This document shows, in pieces, positions 27,259 through 39,570 of a stretch of 64,000 nt of DNA; positions within the stretch are counted from its first letter, which is position 1, and every line of letters begins with the position of its first letter. A program made the translations under genes and the position numbers. The DNA is from Allodiplogaster sudhausi (taxonomy: Eukaryota > Nematoda > Chromadorea > Rhabditida > Diplogasteridae), in contig CALZFC010000001.1 in NCBI GenBank assembly GCA_945643635.1, positions 3,557,501-3,621,500 of the forward strand, read 5' to 3'. The notes beneath the pieces are model-generated. The model searched no databases, was not told where the DNA came from, and was given only the letters and a program-made list of their open reading frames with translations.

Positions 27259-27541
27259 AACTCTCTCTCTCTCTCGTTCGTTCTCTTCATTTTCTTACTC
27301 TTTCTCTCTCTCATTCGTTCTGTTTCTTCCTCATCTCCATCTGAACGCGAGCCAAACAGTAAAACAGTCTCCTGGGAGTGTTGAACAACGCGAACTGCAG
27401 AGCAGTAATGTATCATTGCGACGTGTAAAATTGGTGCAAAAAAAAATCACATGCCAGAGAAATATTTACGAACATTGAACATCTCACCCGATTCCGGATT
27501 ATATTCGTAAGATTCTCACTCTCGGCTCTTTCGCATCTCGC

Positions 27542-27588
<47 letters not shown>

Positions 27589-27913
27589 TTCTCTCTCTCT
27601 CGCTCTCTCGCTCTCTCTCTCTCTCTCGCTCTTTCTGTTTCTCTCTCTATTTATATCTCTCGCCTCCTCTCTCTCCTTCCATCTCTCTCTGTCTCTCGCT
27701 CGTTCACTTTTTTTTAAACTTTGCTCTCTCGTTCTCAAAGTCTATTCTTATTATGCGGTATGAATGCGACTACTCCCATCGAAATTGTCGATTGGATATG
27801 ATTCATTTCTGAAAAGACAGAAACTAATAACATGAGTGCGAACGGACGTTTTGAATGAGACAGAGAATGTGGAGAGACAGAGAGTGAGCGAGAGAAAGAA
27901 AGAAAATAAGAAG

Positions 27914-27958
<45 letters not shown>

Positions 27959-29770
27959 CGAATACATGATCTAAATGCTGTTGCGGAGTGAAAACGGGCC
28001 AGAAATGAGGTGGTGATGATAAAAAAAAAATGCACACATTTATTGTTAGCGAAGGCAGTGAATCTTTTTTCGAAAAATTCTTGATTTTTTCGTTTGCCTT
28101 ATTATGTCAATTAGAAATTGGCAAAGGATGAAAGAAACCAAACGAGCCCAGCATGTTCAGCGTTGTTGATCTTTTGTGCAAATCTAATCGTCGCCAAGGG
28201 AAATTTTCTTACTCTCCCTCTTTCTTTCTCTCTCTCTCTCTCTTTCACTCCCCTCCTCTATATCTCTCTCTCTGTCTATTACTTCTCTCTCTCTCTCTCT
28301 TCTCTCTGTCTGGGTAAATGTGTATTTATCAAATGATGAAATAACAGAGATTACCAGATCAGCCGCGCGAAATATTAGTTTGAAAATGATGACAGTGTAA
28401 GACATTCTCTTTTATCAGTCCCGCTCTATCGCTATCGCTATCTCTTATCTAGCATACTCATCTATCTTCCTCTACATCTTTTTTCTCTTACTCTGCGTCT
28501 ACCACTACGCCCCTCTCGCGCTCTTTTTCGTCCGCCATCTCTCTCTCTCTCTCGCTCTTTGATATCATACTTTCTACCAGGTGAAATCTATTGAACAGCC
28601 ACAAATATCTGCTACATCTTCTAGGTCTCGCCCCATGTTGATCTTTTTATTCATATATTTTTATGGGTTCTCTTTCTTGATCTCACGGTGTTAACATGGA
28701 TCTGTTTGTTGTTAGAGGATGAATTTGTAAATTTCTTTTAGTTCATATGTATTCTATTTGACGAAATCTCCATTTTTACTGGTCTCGTTTTGTCATTTCT
28801 TACTTTATTTTACTCCAGTTGCTCATGTTCATTGCTTGTTACAAGTACAGTCATCGTGTCACTAGTAGTCATTTTATACATACATACATGGTGCTTGTTA
28901 TTCTTGTTAACTGGCTTACAATTAGTAATATTGATGCTGATAAAATGAACGAATATAATATAAACGTTCGTATTCACACGTATACAACTTCTAACCATAA
29001 GAATGTTTGCATATAAAAAGTAGTGCGTTCTAGAGAAGGATGTTGGATATGCACAACTTGCATACATGTGTAATTCAAGTGTGGGAGGGAGAGGGAGATA
29101 GAGCGAGAGAGAGAAAAAAGAGAAAAGAGTCAGAGAGACAGAAAGAGAGAGCGAGAAAGAGAGAGAGAAAGAGAGAGAGAGAAAGAGAGAGCGCGAGAAA
29201 GAGAGAGAGAGATAGAGAAAGAGAGGAGGTGAGAGAAAGAAAAAAAAGATAAAGGGAGTGAGGGAGAGAGTGAGAGAGCGAAAGTGAGAAGGTGAGAGAG
29301 AGGGAGATAGAGAAAGAATGAGAGAGAGAGAGCAAGGGAGGGAGATAATGAGAGAGATAGAGAAAGAGAGATGGGGGAGAGAATGAGAGAGAGAGAGAGA
29401 ACGGAGAGCTGAAAGCGAAACTCCAATGGTAGCAGAACTAAGATTCGGTTCCACGGAGAGAGGCCCGGAAAGGTGCTCGAATAATTCATGATATTTCCAT
29501 GGGCCCATAACCAAATATCGCTTGCAGGCTGGAGAAAGAAGGCAAAGGATGGGAGGTTCAGCCGTAAGGAGCCTCTTTCTTTGTGCGTAGTCGTCACCAT
29601 TTATTGGACACAATCGGCAATGGTTTTAATAAAATACATATATATATATATATATATTATAAAAACCGTTTGTCCTCGTACTTACTTGAGCCCCTTTTCC
29701 AACATAAACTTTTGGTAAGATAAATCTTTCTGTATTTTTCGCCAATTTGTCCTTTTGCATGTGCTAAACA
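25104..29770. other. 4.7-kb microsatellite-rich spacer without a recognised gene
   Basis: Mostly plus-strand CT (25,680-25,740; 26,150-26,250; 26,890-26,990; 27,220-27,260; 27,545-27,700; 28,210-28,310) and GA (27,880-27,955; 29,085-29,400) tracts with AT-rich DNA. AATAAA at about 26,531 might end the upstream transcript. TGACGTCA occurs twice, 15 bp apart, at 26,700 and 26,715. Confidence 0.6.
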
Positions 29771-30262
29771 TTGAATCGCTCAAACTTGAGTAATATGCAA
29801 ATTCGGCAAACCTTTCTATGGATTTTGTCGGCATCCTTTGAAGTCGGAAAGTGTTCCAAGATGACGTCATCGTCGTCGTCGTCGCCGGTAGGCATGACAC
29901 GCGACGCGTCGACCGGCCGCGTCGCGTATCACCTCACGTTCGCCTCATCCTTCAAGCCCTTCTTCTTCTACGACACGGCATCGAAAGCTTGGAGCGGCCA
30001 TTTAGTAGAGGTTAATGTTTCCCGCCAATTTCGATTTTAAATTTAAATTTCATGCCAAAATGTTTGTAATACAACATCTAATAGACAGGCTTGGCGGATG
30101 CTGGCTCGTCACGACAACGCCACTGTTAGCCTCAAGCATGCCGGATACTGTAAGTTTCATCATTTCCCTCTTTTCCCTAACTCTCTCTCCCTCTCTCTTT
30201 CTCTCTCTCTTCCTCTTTCTCTCTGCCTAGCTTTCTCCCTCTCTCTCTCCTTCTCTCTCTCC

Positions 30263-30307
<45 letters not shown>

Positions 30308-30506
30308 GTCCAGCCTCCGGCTCCTCGTGGTTCGAGTACGACGGTGTGCTCGGCGAGATCCGTGACGGCACCGCTATCACTGCAGTCGACGCGTCCGGCC
30401 TCACGCCAGACCGATTCGTCTTCTTCAAGTACAGCGCGCCCGCCTGCTATGCCAGTGTGAGACATTGGTCTCTCATTCATTCTTTCTCGCTCTGGGTTCT
30501 CTCTCT

Positions 30507-30554
<48 letters not shown>

Positions 30555-32540
30555 TTCTCTCTCTCTCTCTCTTTCGCTCTCTCTCTCTCTCTTTCGCTCT
30601 CTCTCTCTGTCTCTCTGTCTCTCCCTCCCTCTCAGCGCGACTTCTACGTCCGGCGTCGCGAAGCTGCACACGAAGACACTGAGCTTGCCTACTTCTCGGT
30701 ACTCTATCGTTAGCTTTAGAATATTAATTTTTATTTGATATTTTAATAATCAGATATATGTACATACATATATGTAATTGCTATTTTCTTTGTTTAATTT
30801 CATTTTGCATTGCTATTTCTCCATCTGAATATGTGATATCTTTATATATTATAATGCCAATGTCATCTTTATGTTCTACTTAAGAAAAAAATTTAAAGAA
30901 GGGCGATCACCGAAAATACAGTAATGTGCGTTCAAACGTACAAATATTTCGAACGGAAGTCCGTTTAATTACTCAAAAATGTACGGTAGACTAGGAATGT
31001 GCGTGTGTTTTTTGAAGCGGGTTGTTATTGCTGTTATAATCAATCAATCAATCAATTTATCATATCAGGCATTAAATGCTCAGATGGGGATGAGACGTTG
31101 GTAATCATCGCGGGTTGCAGTCCACCAGTTTTGGCCAATAGCTCGTTTCAAATCATCTCTCCAGCGCACTCTTGGTTTTCCGGGAAGGCGGTTCTTGTTG
31201 TAGGGGGTCCAGACGGTAGTTGCACGAGTCCATTTCTCCGTATCCATTTCTCGCACTTTGAGTGCCCAGCGCGCTTTTCGTTTAAGTCCCTCTTGGACCC
31301 AGTCGCGCAGTTTGGTGATCTGCCGTACTCGTTCGTTTCTCCAAGGATCTCTCAGGGTTACTCCGATCATTTTCCTCTCCATTTTCCTTTGGGTCACGCT
31401 TATTCGCTCCTTGTCACTCGATCGAAGTGCCCATACTTCACATCCGTAGAGAACGGTCGAGGTGATGCAGCTCTCAAAGAGTCTTCTTCTGGCCTTCATG
31501 GGAAGAAGACGGGATGAGAGGAGATTGGACAACTTGCTCCATGCAAACCAACCAAGCCTGATCCGGTGTTCAATCTCGTCAGTATGGTCAAGGGGGAGGG
31601 ATATTCTTCCTCCAAGGTACGTGGCTGATTGGACGAAATCAAACTTCAGATTTCCGATCATTATGGGTCTTCGGGTAGTGGTGCAAGAAGTGAGGAGATT
31701 GGTCTTTGAATCATTAATTTCGAGACCTACTCGACTGCATGCGTCCATTAACTTTGTCAACATCCGTTCCAATTCCGGTCGAGATTTCGCAATGAGAGCG
31801 ACGTCATCGGCGTACTCCAAATGGCTCAAGTATCTCCCATCGATCTTAATTCCGTCGTTTTCCCAATCGATGTCATCCATAGCTGACCGAAGAACTACGT
31901 TGAAGAGACGTGGAGATAGAGTGTCCCCTTGACGAACTCCTCTTCGAACGTTAACTGGAACCAAATCTTCGTTTACTCTTATGAGTGTGGAAGACGATTC
32001 GTAGATGCGGCGAAGAAGGTGGACGAGGCTCGGATGGCATCCAGATGACCAGAGAGACTGCCATACAGCGCTCCACTCCACACAATCGAAGGCCTTCTTG
32101 AAGTCCACGAAAGCAAGATAGATGGGGATACCGTACTCTGAAGTTCGTTCTGTTATACCTATTTGATATTGTTCTGCGTAACAAGAATTTCTAAAAACAT
32201 TTTCTAAAACAAATACCAAAAGGTGATCAAGCATTCACCATAACAATTTCTTCAAATCCTTGTAATTTTATTTTCCCGCGATGGGTACGTGGCCGTGAAG
32301 TTGGGATTCTACCGATGGGGTCTGCTTTTTCCCTGGCACACCAATCACAAATTCATTCAAAATTTGCATTTTAAAGTTCATTATACTTGAATATGGAACT
32401 TTCTTGTACATTTTCATATACATATTCTTTTTCTGCATGCCCCAGACTATTCAAAAACTACTAAGATGGTTCATTTATCGTCAATGACTTTGAGATCGCC
32501 CTCCTTTAATATTTATTTTGCTTTGTTTTTCTTTTGCCCC

Positions 32541-32585
<45 letters not shown>

Positions 32586-35071
32586 CTCGTGTTCCCTTCT
32601 CTCGAGGTGTACTCACTCTGGACGCTGTCCACGCTACTCGTGTGCGCCGTCGTCTGCTTCGTCATCGAGAGAGCGATCGCGCTGATCGTCGAAGAGAATC
32701 AGCACAATCATGACGCCATCTCGCAGAATCATGACGTCATCTCATCTGGAAGAAGCAGCGAGCCATATCAGCGTAATAATACAATCTAGAAAGACATATG
32801 TACATATGTATCTATTTCATCCCAGATGAATGTCGTCTAATTTAGTTACCGCATAAGATCTAGCAAAATTACCAAGCAAACTCGTACAATAATTTACATA
32901 ATTCTTAGACGCAAAATTAAGAGAAAAAAGAGAATCAAAGAAGCAGAGGGAGAGAGTGAGCGAGAGAGAGAGAGAGAGAGAGTGAGAGACAGAAATAGAA
33001 AAGAAAGTAGAAATGAGGCGTCGTATATGTACACGGTCAGGCAATCCTCTGAGTGTGCTAAGCCACCTGGCCGGCCGCGTCCTCTGCACGCTGTCACTCG
33101 CCTTCGTCGCCTACTTCCACGCGGCCGGCTTTCGTGGCAACAGCACATTTGTCGTCCTACCGCGCGATGTGTACGGTAGCACTAAAATGGCTTCTTAAAA
33201 AATACCTTTACTCTTGACATGAATCCAATGTTATTTTTTCCTCATTAATAAAATAATTTGATAACCACTAATTTTCTACAAACACATTATTACAATGTTG
33301 TCAATTAATTTAACTTTGCTAGGTATTCGAGGGTTTCTTTCGAGAGAAACAACAATTTGAATATTCAAATTTTTCCACGCAGGACCTTCAAGCAGGTCAT
33401 CTATGACTTGCGCAGCGGGCAGCGGCAGCTGGTCGCGCGCCCCTACGAATTTCTTCAGTGGGAGGTGTGTGCGTGTGTGTGTGTGGCCACAATTGACTTT
33501 TGGTCTCTAGTACTACGTCTACTTTCCGAATTACTCTATGATTTCTTTCAAAAGTCGATTTGATCAGCCAACTTTGCCGTTTTCCTGATGCCCGCAAAGT
33601 GCTACATTACCTATCTATGTATTGCATACTAAATTCGATGATGGAACTAATTTACACCATATTTGTATACACATGTATATTAAATAAAGCCAATTAAAAG
33701 TATTTTGTTTCCTTGATGTAATTATTGATTGCATCATCAAAGAAGTCTTTTCTTCTTCTTCTTGGTGTAATTCTCTAACTGCATCTTCAAATTGCAGCTC
33801 GACTTTCTTCTCTCGAACAAATCTCAGCCGATTCGCGCCGAGGCTGACGTGCCCGAGGAGCTCATGGCCGTATGCGGCGACAACTCGCTCGTTGTACGGT
33901 GGGTTTTTATTTATTTTATTGTTTGCCTGTAATTTTGGCGCGAAATTAACATTTTCAAATTTTAATTTCCCGCCAAAAACATTTCTTCCTATACAGACTC
34001 TACGAGAATGAGCTCGTCTACCTGAGCGAGCTGCGCCAGCACAACTGGCACTTCTCCGAATGCGCGCTCTCAAAGTTAGTGTAGTCTTAAATTTTTTAAA
34101 ATTTTACTACAACCAAAGTAAAAAAGGAGCCAAATGGAGCACTATTTCTTCAAGCTCCTTTTGTTTTTATTTCTTATTATTTTTAAAAAGTACAAACAAA
34201 ATTTTTAGATCTTTTAAAAAATTCTATTCTTTTTTGAAAACAATTTAATCTTTTGCCATTTATAATTAATTTGTTTTTGAAAGGAAAAATTGTATATGTA
34301 ATATATATTGAGAGTACCCGTGACCGACGTGGACGGCGTCGAGATTCCGCTCAAGTTGGCGTACATTGGCTACATCCCCTTCACCTTTCTGCTCCATCCG
34401 AACACGTCGCGCGCCTTTCATGATCGAGTCAACTTTATGCTGCTCTCTCTATTCGACTACGACAAGGCAAATTATGTGTATACAAATGTTAAAGGTGCCA
34501 GAAACTCACGTTTGAATTCGCGCCTTTTTGCCTGACACATGGGCGAGAGAGCATGTTTTTTGGGAGATGTGGCCTCAATGGTCAGGGAAATTGAAAATGT
34601 AGATTAAAGTCGAATTTTTCGCCCATTTATTAAACATTTTATATAAAAAATCTACGTGCAGAAAATAAAAGAATAACAATGAGCTGTTTTTATAAGCGCT
34701 TTCGTTATTCAGACGACCTTCTTTTGGCCGAGGCGATTTCTGCGCAAGGCGCATCTCGCACTTGGCGCAAACGTCAACCCAGCATCTGCATCCATCGCAC
34801 AAGACAACTACGATCGGTCTATCTCTCTCTCTCACTCACTCTCTCTCTTTCTCGCTTTCTCTCTCTCACGCTCTCTCTCTCTTTCTCTCTCGCTTTCTCT
34901 TTTTCGCTCTCTCTCTCTCACTATCTCTCTTTCTCGCTCTCTCTCACTCTCCCTCTCACTCTCTTTCTTTCTCACTCTCTCACTCTCTCTTTTTCGCTCT
35001 CTCTCTCTCACTATCTCTCTTTCTCGCTCTCTCTCACTCTCCCTCTCACTCTCTTTCTTTCTCACTCTCTC

Positions 35072-35111
<40 letters not shown>

Positions 35112-36347
35112 ACTCACTCTCCTCCTGACGTCTGTCTTTGTGCCACTGTCATAATTTGTATTGATTTTTTCCTCATTCACTATGAAGTTTCTTATAGCGA
35201 AGTATAACATTAAAAGCGCGCGAAAAAAAACGAATAATCAGCCTTTCTTCTGGAAATGTGCAGTCGGTTTCATAAAACTCCATAAAAGGGCGCGAAATTT
35301 CAATCCTAATAATCTCTTCGACAGATCGGCAATGTCGCTCGCGCGTCTTCGTGTCGTCTTCTTTCTCTTTTTCGGCGCGCTCGCCGCGTGCTTCTTCTCC
35401 GCCGTCGTCGAGTACTGGTTCCGGACGGCCAAGTTCTGCTGCTTCTCGCAAGTCTACCTCGCGGTACGGTGGCACCGAAAATAGACACACTAAATATGTA
35501 TCGTTTTCTTCTTCTTCTAAATATTTGGCCATATAAATAGATTAATTAAAATGTAATCATAGTAAAGATGACATATTTATATTGTGCATATGTATATTCC
35601 GATGGACAAAAACCGAAAGGATTAATTACAGTTAGTTATAGCCGAGTTTGTGGATCAGATATTATTCCTCTTGTGTGCATACATATGTATATAGTTTACA
35701 TGTCGCCTTCACAACGAGAATTGGCGGACTAACAGTGAGTACGATTTTATTTTGTATTGCTTCACTGCAGTTTTAAGTTTATTTGGTTTACTCAGTTTTA
35801 TTGTTTTACTGCTTACAATATATTTTTATCTTTTACTTTTTTATGAGTAACTCTTTCTACGATCATAGTGCAATTTCATCTCCATTTCTTGTATGGATGT
35901 GTGTAGCTTGCAACGGTATAACGCCATGCTTGAAAAGAGTTTATTTTCTCTTCTCCAGACCTAGAGAATAATTTTTTTATGCAAGGAAATATGTGGATTT
36001 TCATGTAATTGACTCCTATATGGGGCAGATGAAGGGAAATAAGTATTTATCTGCACTGAACTATAGTAGACTGCTGACTTGGGTAGAAATAACGACCCAT
36101 TAGTTTCAGATGAAGGGATATAGAAATTGAGTAATGTAGTGAGTGAGAACTAGTGAAACAACTAAAGCACACAATGTACATATGTATGTACATATATGCT
36201 CCGTTTGAAATAATAGCTGCAACTACATATAATTGTAGCCGGTCCATTAGCAGCGTATTCATGAAGCGACGAGCTCCGCTAGTGCCTCGGATAGTGCTCA
36301 GGAAATCCGGCAAGGTTCAAGCAACCGCAATGATGACTTATTGTTAG
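29771..36347 (+). CDS. Divergent ionotropic-receptor-like (iGluR superfamily) membrane channel
   Basis: Thirteen exons, 524 residues if the start is ATG 29,771 (29,795 or 29,862 also possible): 29771-30010, 30089-30149, 30314-30456, 30636-30698, 32607-32772, 33041-33170, 33383-33464, 33798-33898, 33997-34074, 34313-34466, 34713-34816, 35325-35463/8, 36239-36347. S1 lobe: FKPFFFYDT and YDGVLGEIRDGTA, the typical G-x-(V/L)-G-E-(L/I) of ionotropic receptors, then DRFVFFKYSAP. The first membrane helix is VYSLWTLSTLLVCAVVCFV with an acidic, His-rich loop. A pore-distal helix, RVLCTLSLAFVAYFHAAG, lacks the SYTANLAAF motif of true iGluRs. S2 ends IPFTFLLHPNTS...VNFMLLSLFDYDK. A final helix, FFLFFGALAACFFSAVVEY, is followed by a basic tail. 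This fits nematode IR-like proteins with solute-binding-protein-type lobes. The ligand is unknown. Intron 10 uses a GC donor (34,467), required by frame. The junction of the last two exons is uncertain: a 35,468 donor keeps the frame. Confidence 0.8.
31041..32234 (-). mobile_element. 5'-truncated RTE-type non-LTR retrotransposon (reverse transcriptase)
   Basis: A continuous 384-codon reading frame (32,234 to 31,080) encodes a reverse transcriptase: AFVDFKKAFD about residue 41, RQGDTLSPRLF about 101, YADD at 141-144, ATYLGGRI, and a C-terminal thumb/RTE region (LYGCEVW, RKMIGVTLRDPWRNE, PGKPRVRWRDD). No apurinic endonuclease domain is upstream, so the copy is 5'-truncated. Just past the stop, on the element's strand, is an ATTGATTG-type tetranucleotide tail (31,041-31,056), the usual 3' end of RTE elements. 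It sits antisense in the intron between exons 4 and 5 of the ionotropic-receptor-like gene. The intact frame suggests a fairly recent insertion. Confidence 0.9.
34817..35115 (+). repeat. (CT)n region with a 90-bp tandem duplication
   Basis: TTTTCGCTCTCTCTCTCTCA at 34,901 recurs at 34,991 with identical following sequence through CTCTTTCTTTCTCACTCTC. It lies in intron 11 of the ionotropic-receptor-like gene, starting right after the donor. Confidence 0.75.
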
Positions 36348-36684
36348 ACACAACAAAGTAACAATGTACTGCACATATGAACATATGTGTAATATTTTCA
36401 AAATTTAATAGTTAAATTTTGCAATGAATTCTTCTTCTTTTTGTATCTTAATATTTTTACCAATCTGCTTTCTTTCCCTAATCAACTGATTGGCTAATAT
36501 ATTTTTTTTTTATTTTATTTTTTTATATCCTCGTCAAAGTGGCCTTCCTGGAGGTATTTAAAAGAAGCCCACAATGTTGTTAATCAATTTGTTTTATTGA
36601 TCAAAATTATTTGCTTTTTTTTACTAGACAATATGCATAGTATTAACGTGTTACGATGGCTCAAGATTACAAAAGAAAACAAAA

Positions 36685-37076
36685 CTATTTGTTGAAAGTG
36701 CAAACATTGGCTAGTCGGCTGGCCTTCATCATGAACTCTCTTTCGCCTTCCTTGGACAGCTTTGGCATCAACTCGGCAGCGCATGCTTCTGAGAGCAAGA
36801 AAACGAAAGAAAATCTATCGATATTTGTTTGTAATGATTAATTAGTGAAAGTTATTAAATATTGATAGAATATCGATTTATTTTATGATTAAACATCGAT
36901 CAATTATTTAAAAAGAAATATCGATAGATTTTCCTTCGTTTTCTTTCTTATTGATTAAATATTATCTATACATTATTGACTTGGTATCGAAATGATTAAC
37001 CCTGATCGGCACTGAGTTTCGCCGTGACGATTTCAGCAGCTGCGATGAGAAGGATGAAGATAAGAAGAAGTGGCAT
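36685..37076 (-). CDS. Small secreted peptide, 59 residues, two exons, unrecognised
   Basis: Exon 1 (37,076-37,001) gives a strong signal peptide, MPLLLIFILLIAAAEIVTA, followed by KLSADQ. The donor G|GTTAAT is joined in phase 1 to exon 2 (36,788-36,685) after a TCTCAG acceptor. Mature part: EACAAELMPKLSKEGEREF, MMKASRLAN, VCTFNK and stop. There are two cysteines, which could pair. A polyadenylation signal AATAAA (minus strand, plus 36,593-36,598) lies about 90 nt after the stop, supporting a complete short gene. The helical region faintly recalls SXP/RAL-2-type secreted proteins, but I do not claim membership. If the transcript instead splices at AAT|GTTTGC the C-terminus would differ. Confidence 0.55.
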
Positions 37077-37206
37077 TTCGAAAAGAGTAATTGTATGTAC
37101 AATGTAGATATAGGCGGCTACAAAATGAGCCACTCGAAATATGATATAGAGAGATTATCATTCTTCTTAAACAAAATAGAGAGATTATCACTCTCTCAAT
37201 CTCTCT

Positions 37207-37253
<47 letters not shown>

Positions 37254-37719
37254 CATCTCTCTCTCTGTCTCTCAGTTTCTCTCGCTTTCTTTTTCTCTCC
37301 ATTTCTCCTCTGCCTATTTCTCTATCACTATTCATTACTCTTTCTCTCTTTTCCCTTCTCTCATTCATTTCATCCGTCTCCTTCTGCTCCAGCTCGCGTG
37401 AGACTGTGTTTTCCACTACGCACTGGCAAACATTTTTATCCTTGCCCTCTCCGACACTTCTCAATGCTCTCTATCGTTATGATTTCTGAAAACACAGTCC
37501 CCGCAAAACACAAGCGTCAAACTCGTTCTAATCCACCAGAATATGGAGAATGGAACAATGTGTATGTTTTTTGCCATAAAAGAAAAAAAAGTATATGAAG
37601 TGGAAAAAAGATGTAAGCAACATTCCATTCATCAAACGTCAACGATCAAACTTGCATACATATAGGCAAAAATCAATTTCACAATGGCCCTGAAGTGAAA
37701 TGAAATTTCATTAAAAAAC

Positions 37720-38085
37720 ACAATTATATTTTTAAAAAATCTTCTCGACTTGTGTGTTGTAAAATGAAATATATGAAGGGAAAAAATTTAAATAAACACT
37801 ACGATACATATTTCTCTGATCTTATCACAAAAACTGAAATAGAGAGGAAGGTCAGGTTTAGAGAGAGGGCCAGGTTAGTAGAGAGAGAACCAGGTTACTA
37901 GAGAGAGGATCAGGTTAGTAGAGAGAGGGCCAGGTTAGAACAGAGAGGGCCACGTTACTAGAGAGGCCAGGTCAATAGATCTTGACGAAGCTGAAAGCCG
38001 TTTAATTTCCGCCATGCATCTCGAGGCATGCGAACGTGCTCTCGATTTTGGTTAGACGCTGCTTCAAAGCGCTGCTTTCCCAAAT
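37720..38085 (-). pseudogene. Displaced copy of the CNG channel last exon and 3' flank
   Basis: Minus-strand reading near 38,075-38,002 gives KQRLTKIESTFACLEMHGGN and stop, nearly identical to the last exon of the CNG gene at 49,803-49,723 (KQHLTKMESTFACLEMRGGN). The similarity continues downstream of both stops (CTTCTCGACTTGTG/ CTTCTCGATTTGTG, GGTCAGGTTAGTAGAGAG). No other CNG exons are present nearby. I read it as a partial duplication rather than a gene. Confidence 0.6.
37850..37975 (+). repeat. Minisatellite, ~26-nt units of CAGGTTAGTAGAGAGAG type
   Basis: Five to six imperfect units of (GGCCAGGTTAGTAGAGAGAG) follow one another. Each contains CAGGTTAGT, which resembles a 5' splice site. 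A shorter version lies at the paralogous place near 49,635-49,680. Confidence 0.6.
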
Positions 38086-38140
38086 TATTTATTAGTTAGA
38101 TCAAGTTAGATCATGAATATATTTGACGGGCGCCAAACTT

Positions 38141-38235
38141 CTATCCGCCAAGCAGGCCAAGGACGCTGTGGAGGAGGCCGCCGCCTGCGCCGCCCAGCAG
38201 TCCGCTGCCGGGAGCATCTCCACCGCCATCCATCA
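38141..38235 (-). pseudogene. Relic of the second exon of the Gly-rich secreted protein family
   Basis: Minus strand reads APGSGLLGGAGGGLLHSVLG then LLGG and TAG (38,141-38,143). This parallels the C-terminal exon of the intact gene at 39,571-39,740 (GGLLGGGGQSILNNLMGLFG, stop). No signal-peptide exon was found upstream, and the acceptor would lack a pyrimidine tract. The plus strand of the same stretch reads as an Ala-rich helix, so strand choice rests on the family resemblance alone. Confidence 0.35.
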
Positions 38236-39570
38236 GTGGCCACATTCTTTGGGATTTTTTGCCTGTTTTTATTTTGTAGATATTTTTTATTCAAAGAAAG
38301 CACGGATATGTTTTAAATGCATATATTTAAAAAAAAGAACACGGGACGCTGGTAAATGTTTAAAAAGTTGTAGGGAGCAAGTCATTAGAAATCGCAGTTC
38401 AAGCGAACAGCTGACGAGGAAGTGCATGGGAACAACTTCAGTGCGGCTCTTGCTCTGGCCAGACCAGTGGTTTTATACACATATTCGACCAGGCACGATT
38501 TTGAAATGTTGGCGATGGTTTGCTGTATATTTCTCTCTCTCACTCTCTGACAATGAGTTTTGTTTCTCTCTCTCTCCCTCTCTCTCTCTCTGTTTCTGTC
38601 TCTCATTCTCGCTCACTCCCTCTCTCCAGCTCTCGCTTGCATACCTTCTCTCTCATTCTCTCTGTGTCTCCTCATAGTGTGGGAATTGCGAGAGGAGCTC
38701 AATGGGCGAGGGATCACAGAATACACTCTTCTTGATAAGAGCAAAAGTTTGTGTACACCACGTGCATCCTTCGTTGCGAAATTGAGTCGAAATTGAGAGG
38801 TCAAGACAGAGAAATAGAGACAGTGAGCTCTCTCAATCTGACTAGTAGTGAGGACGAGTGAGAGCAACAGAGAGTGGGAGAGAGAGAAGGATAGAAAAAG
38901 GTAAGAAAAGTTTCGCTGAATGAAGGCTTCATTTTAAATATATACGAAAAGAACGTATATATTATATATTGTGAAAGAATATATTTTCAAAGTTCCGCAC
39001 AAGTATCCGTATTCTTACATCCTTCTTTCTTTAGAAAAAAAACCAGATCTGGTTATCTGTTAATCTTATATGTATGTATACAGCAAGTAATATAAATATG
39101 TCTAATACAGCGTATTCAATGAGCGATCGAAGAAGACAAAAATTATAATTTCATGTTATTTTTATTTTATTCATATCAGTTGGTTCCTAATTGTAAATAC
39201 ACAGCGTTTTGCCTACTTGAACAAGAGCCATCTTTCATTAAAAAAAAATACCGCACATCGCGACGGCATCTCCTCAAAAATAAGTTTATTTTATTTAGGT
39301 CGAGATATATGTATTTGACGCAAATCGGCCGTATATTGGTTAAAAAAAAGCCACGGAAGATGCTCGTAGATTAGCAAAACGTCAGATTCGCCTCAAACTA
39401 CTGGGGACAAAACGCTGTGTAAGTACTGTTCCCAACCACCTCTATCACCATTTTATTTTATTTCTCATTTCAATTGTTGCCGAAGTACCGACCCTGTCAT
39501 GTCACGATTCTGCTTTTATTCCTCTCAATGGGCTCCAAATTGCAAGAACTGATCCATAACACGCGGCGTA

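Noticed and set aside
28810..30669. Long minus-strand Ser/Leu and Arg/Glu frames
   Set aside because: Microsatellite translation; part overlaps real exons of the plus-strand receptor gene.
36685..37076. Assignment of the 59-residue peptide to the SXP/RAL-2 family
   Set aside because: Only a loose helical resemblance, too short and without the family core.
38123..38260. Plus-strand Ala-rich helix (SAKQAKDAVEEAAACAAQ)
   Set aside because: The minus strand matches the Gly-rich secreted family better; no plus-strand exon context.
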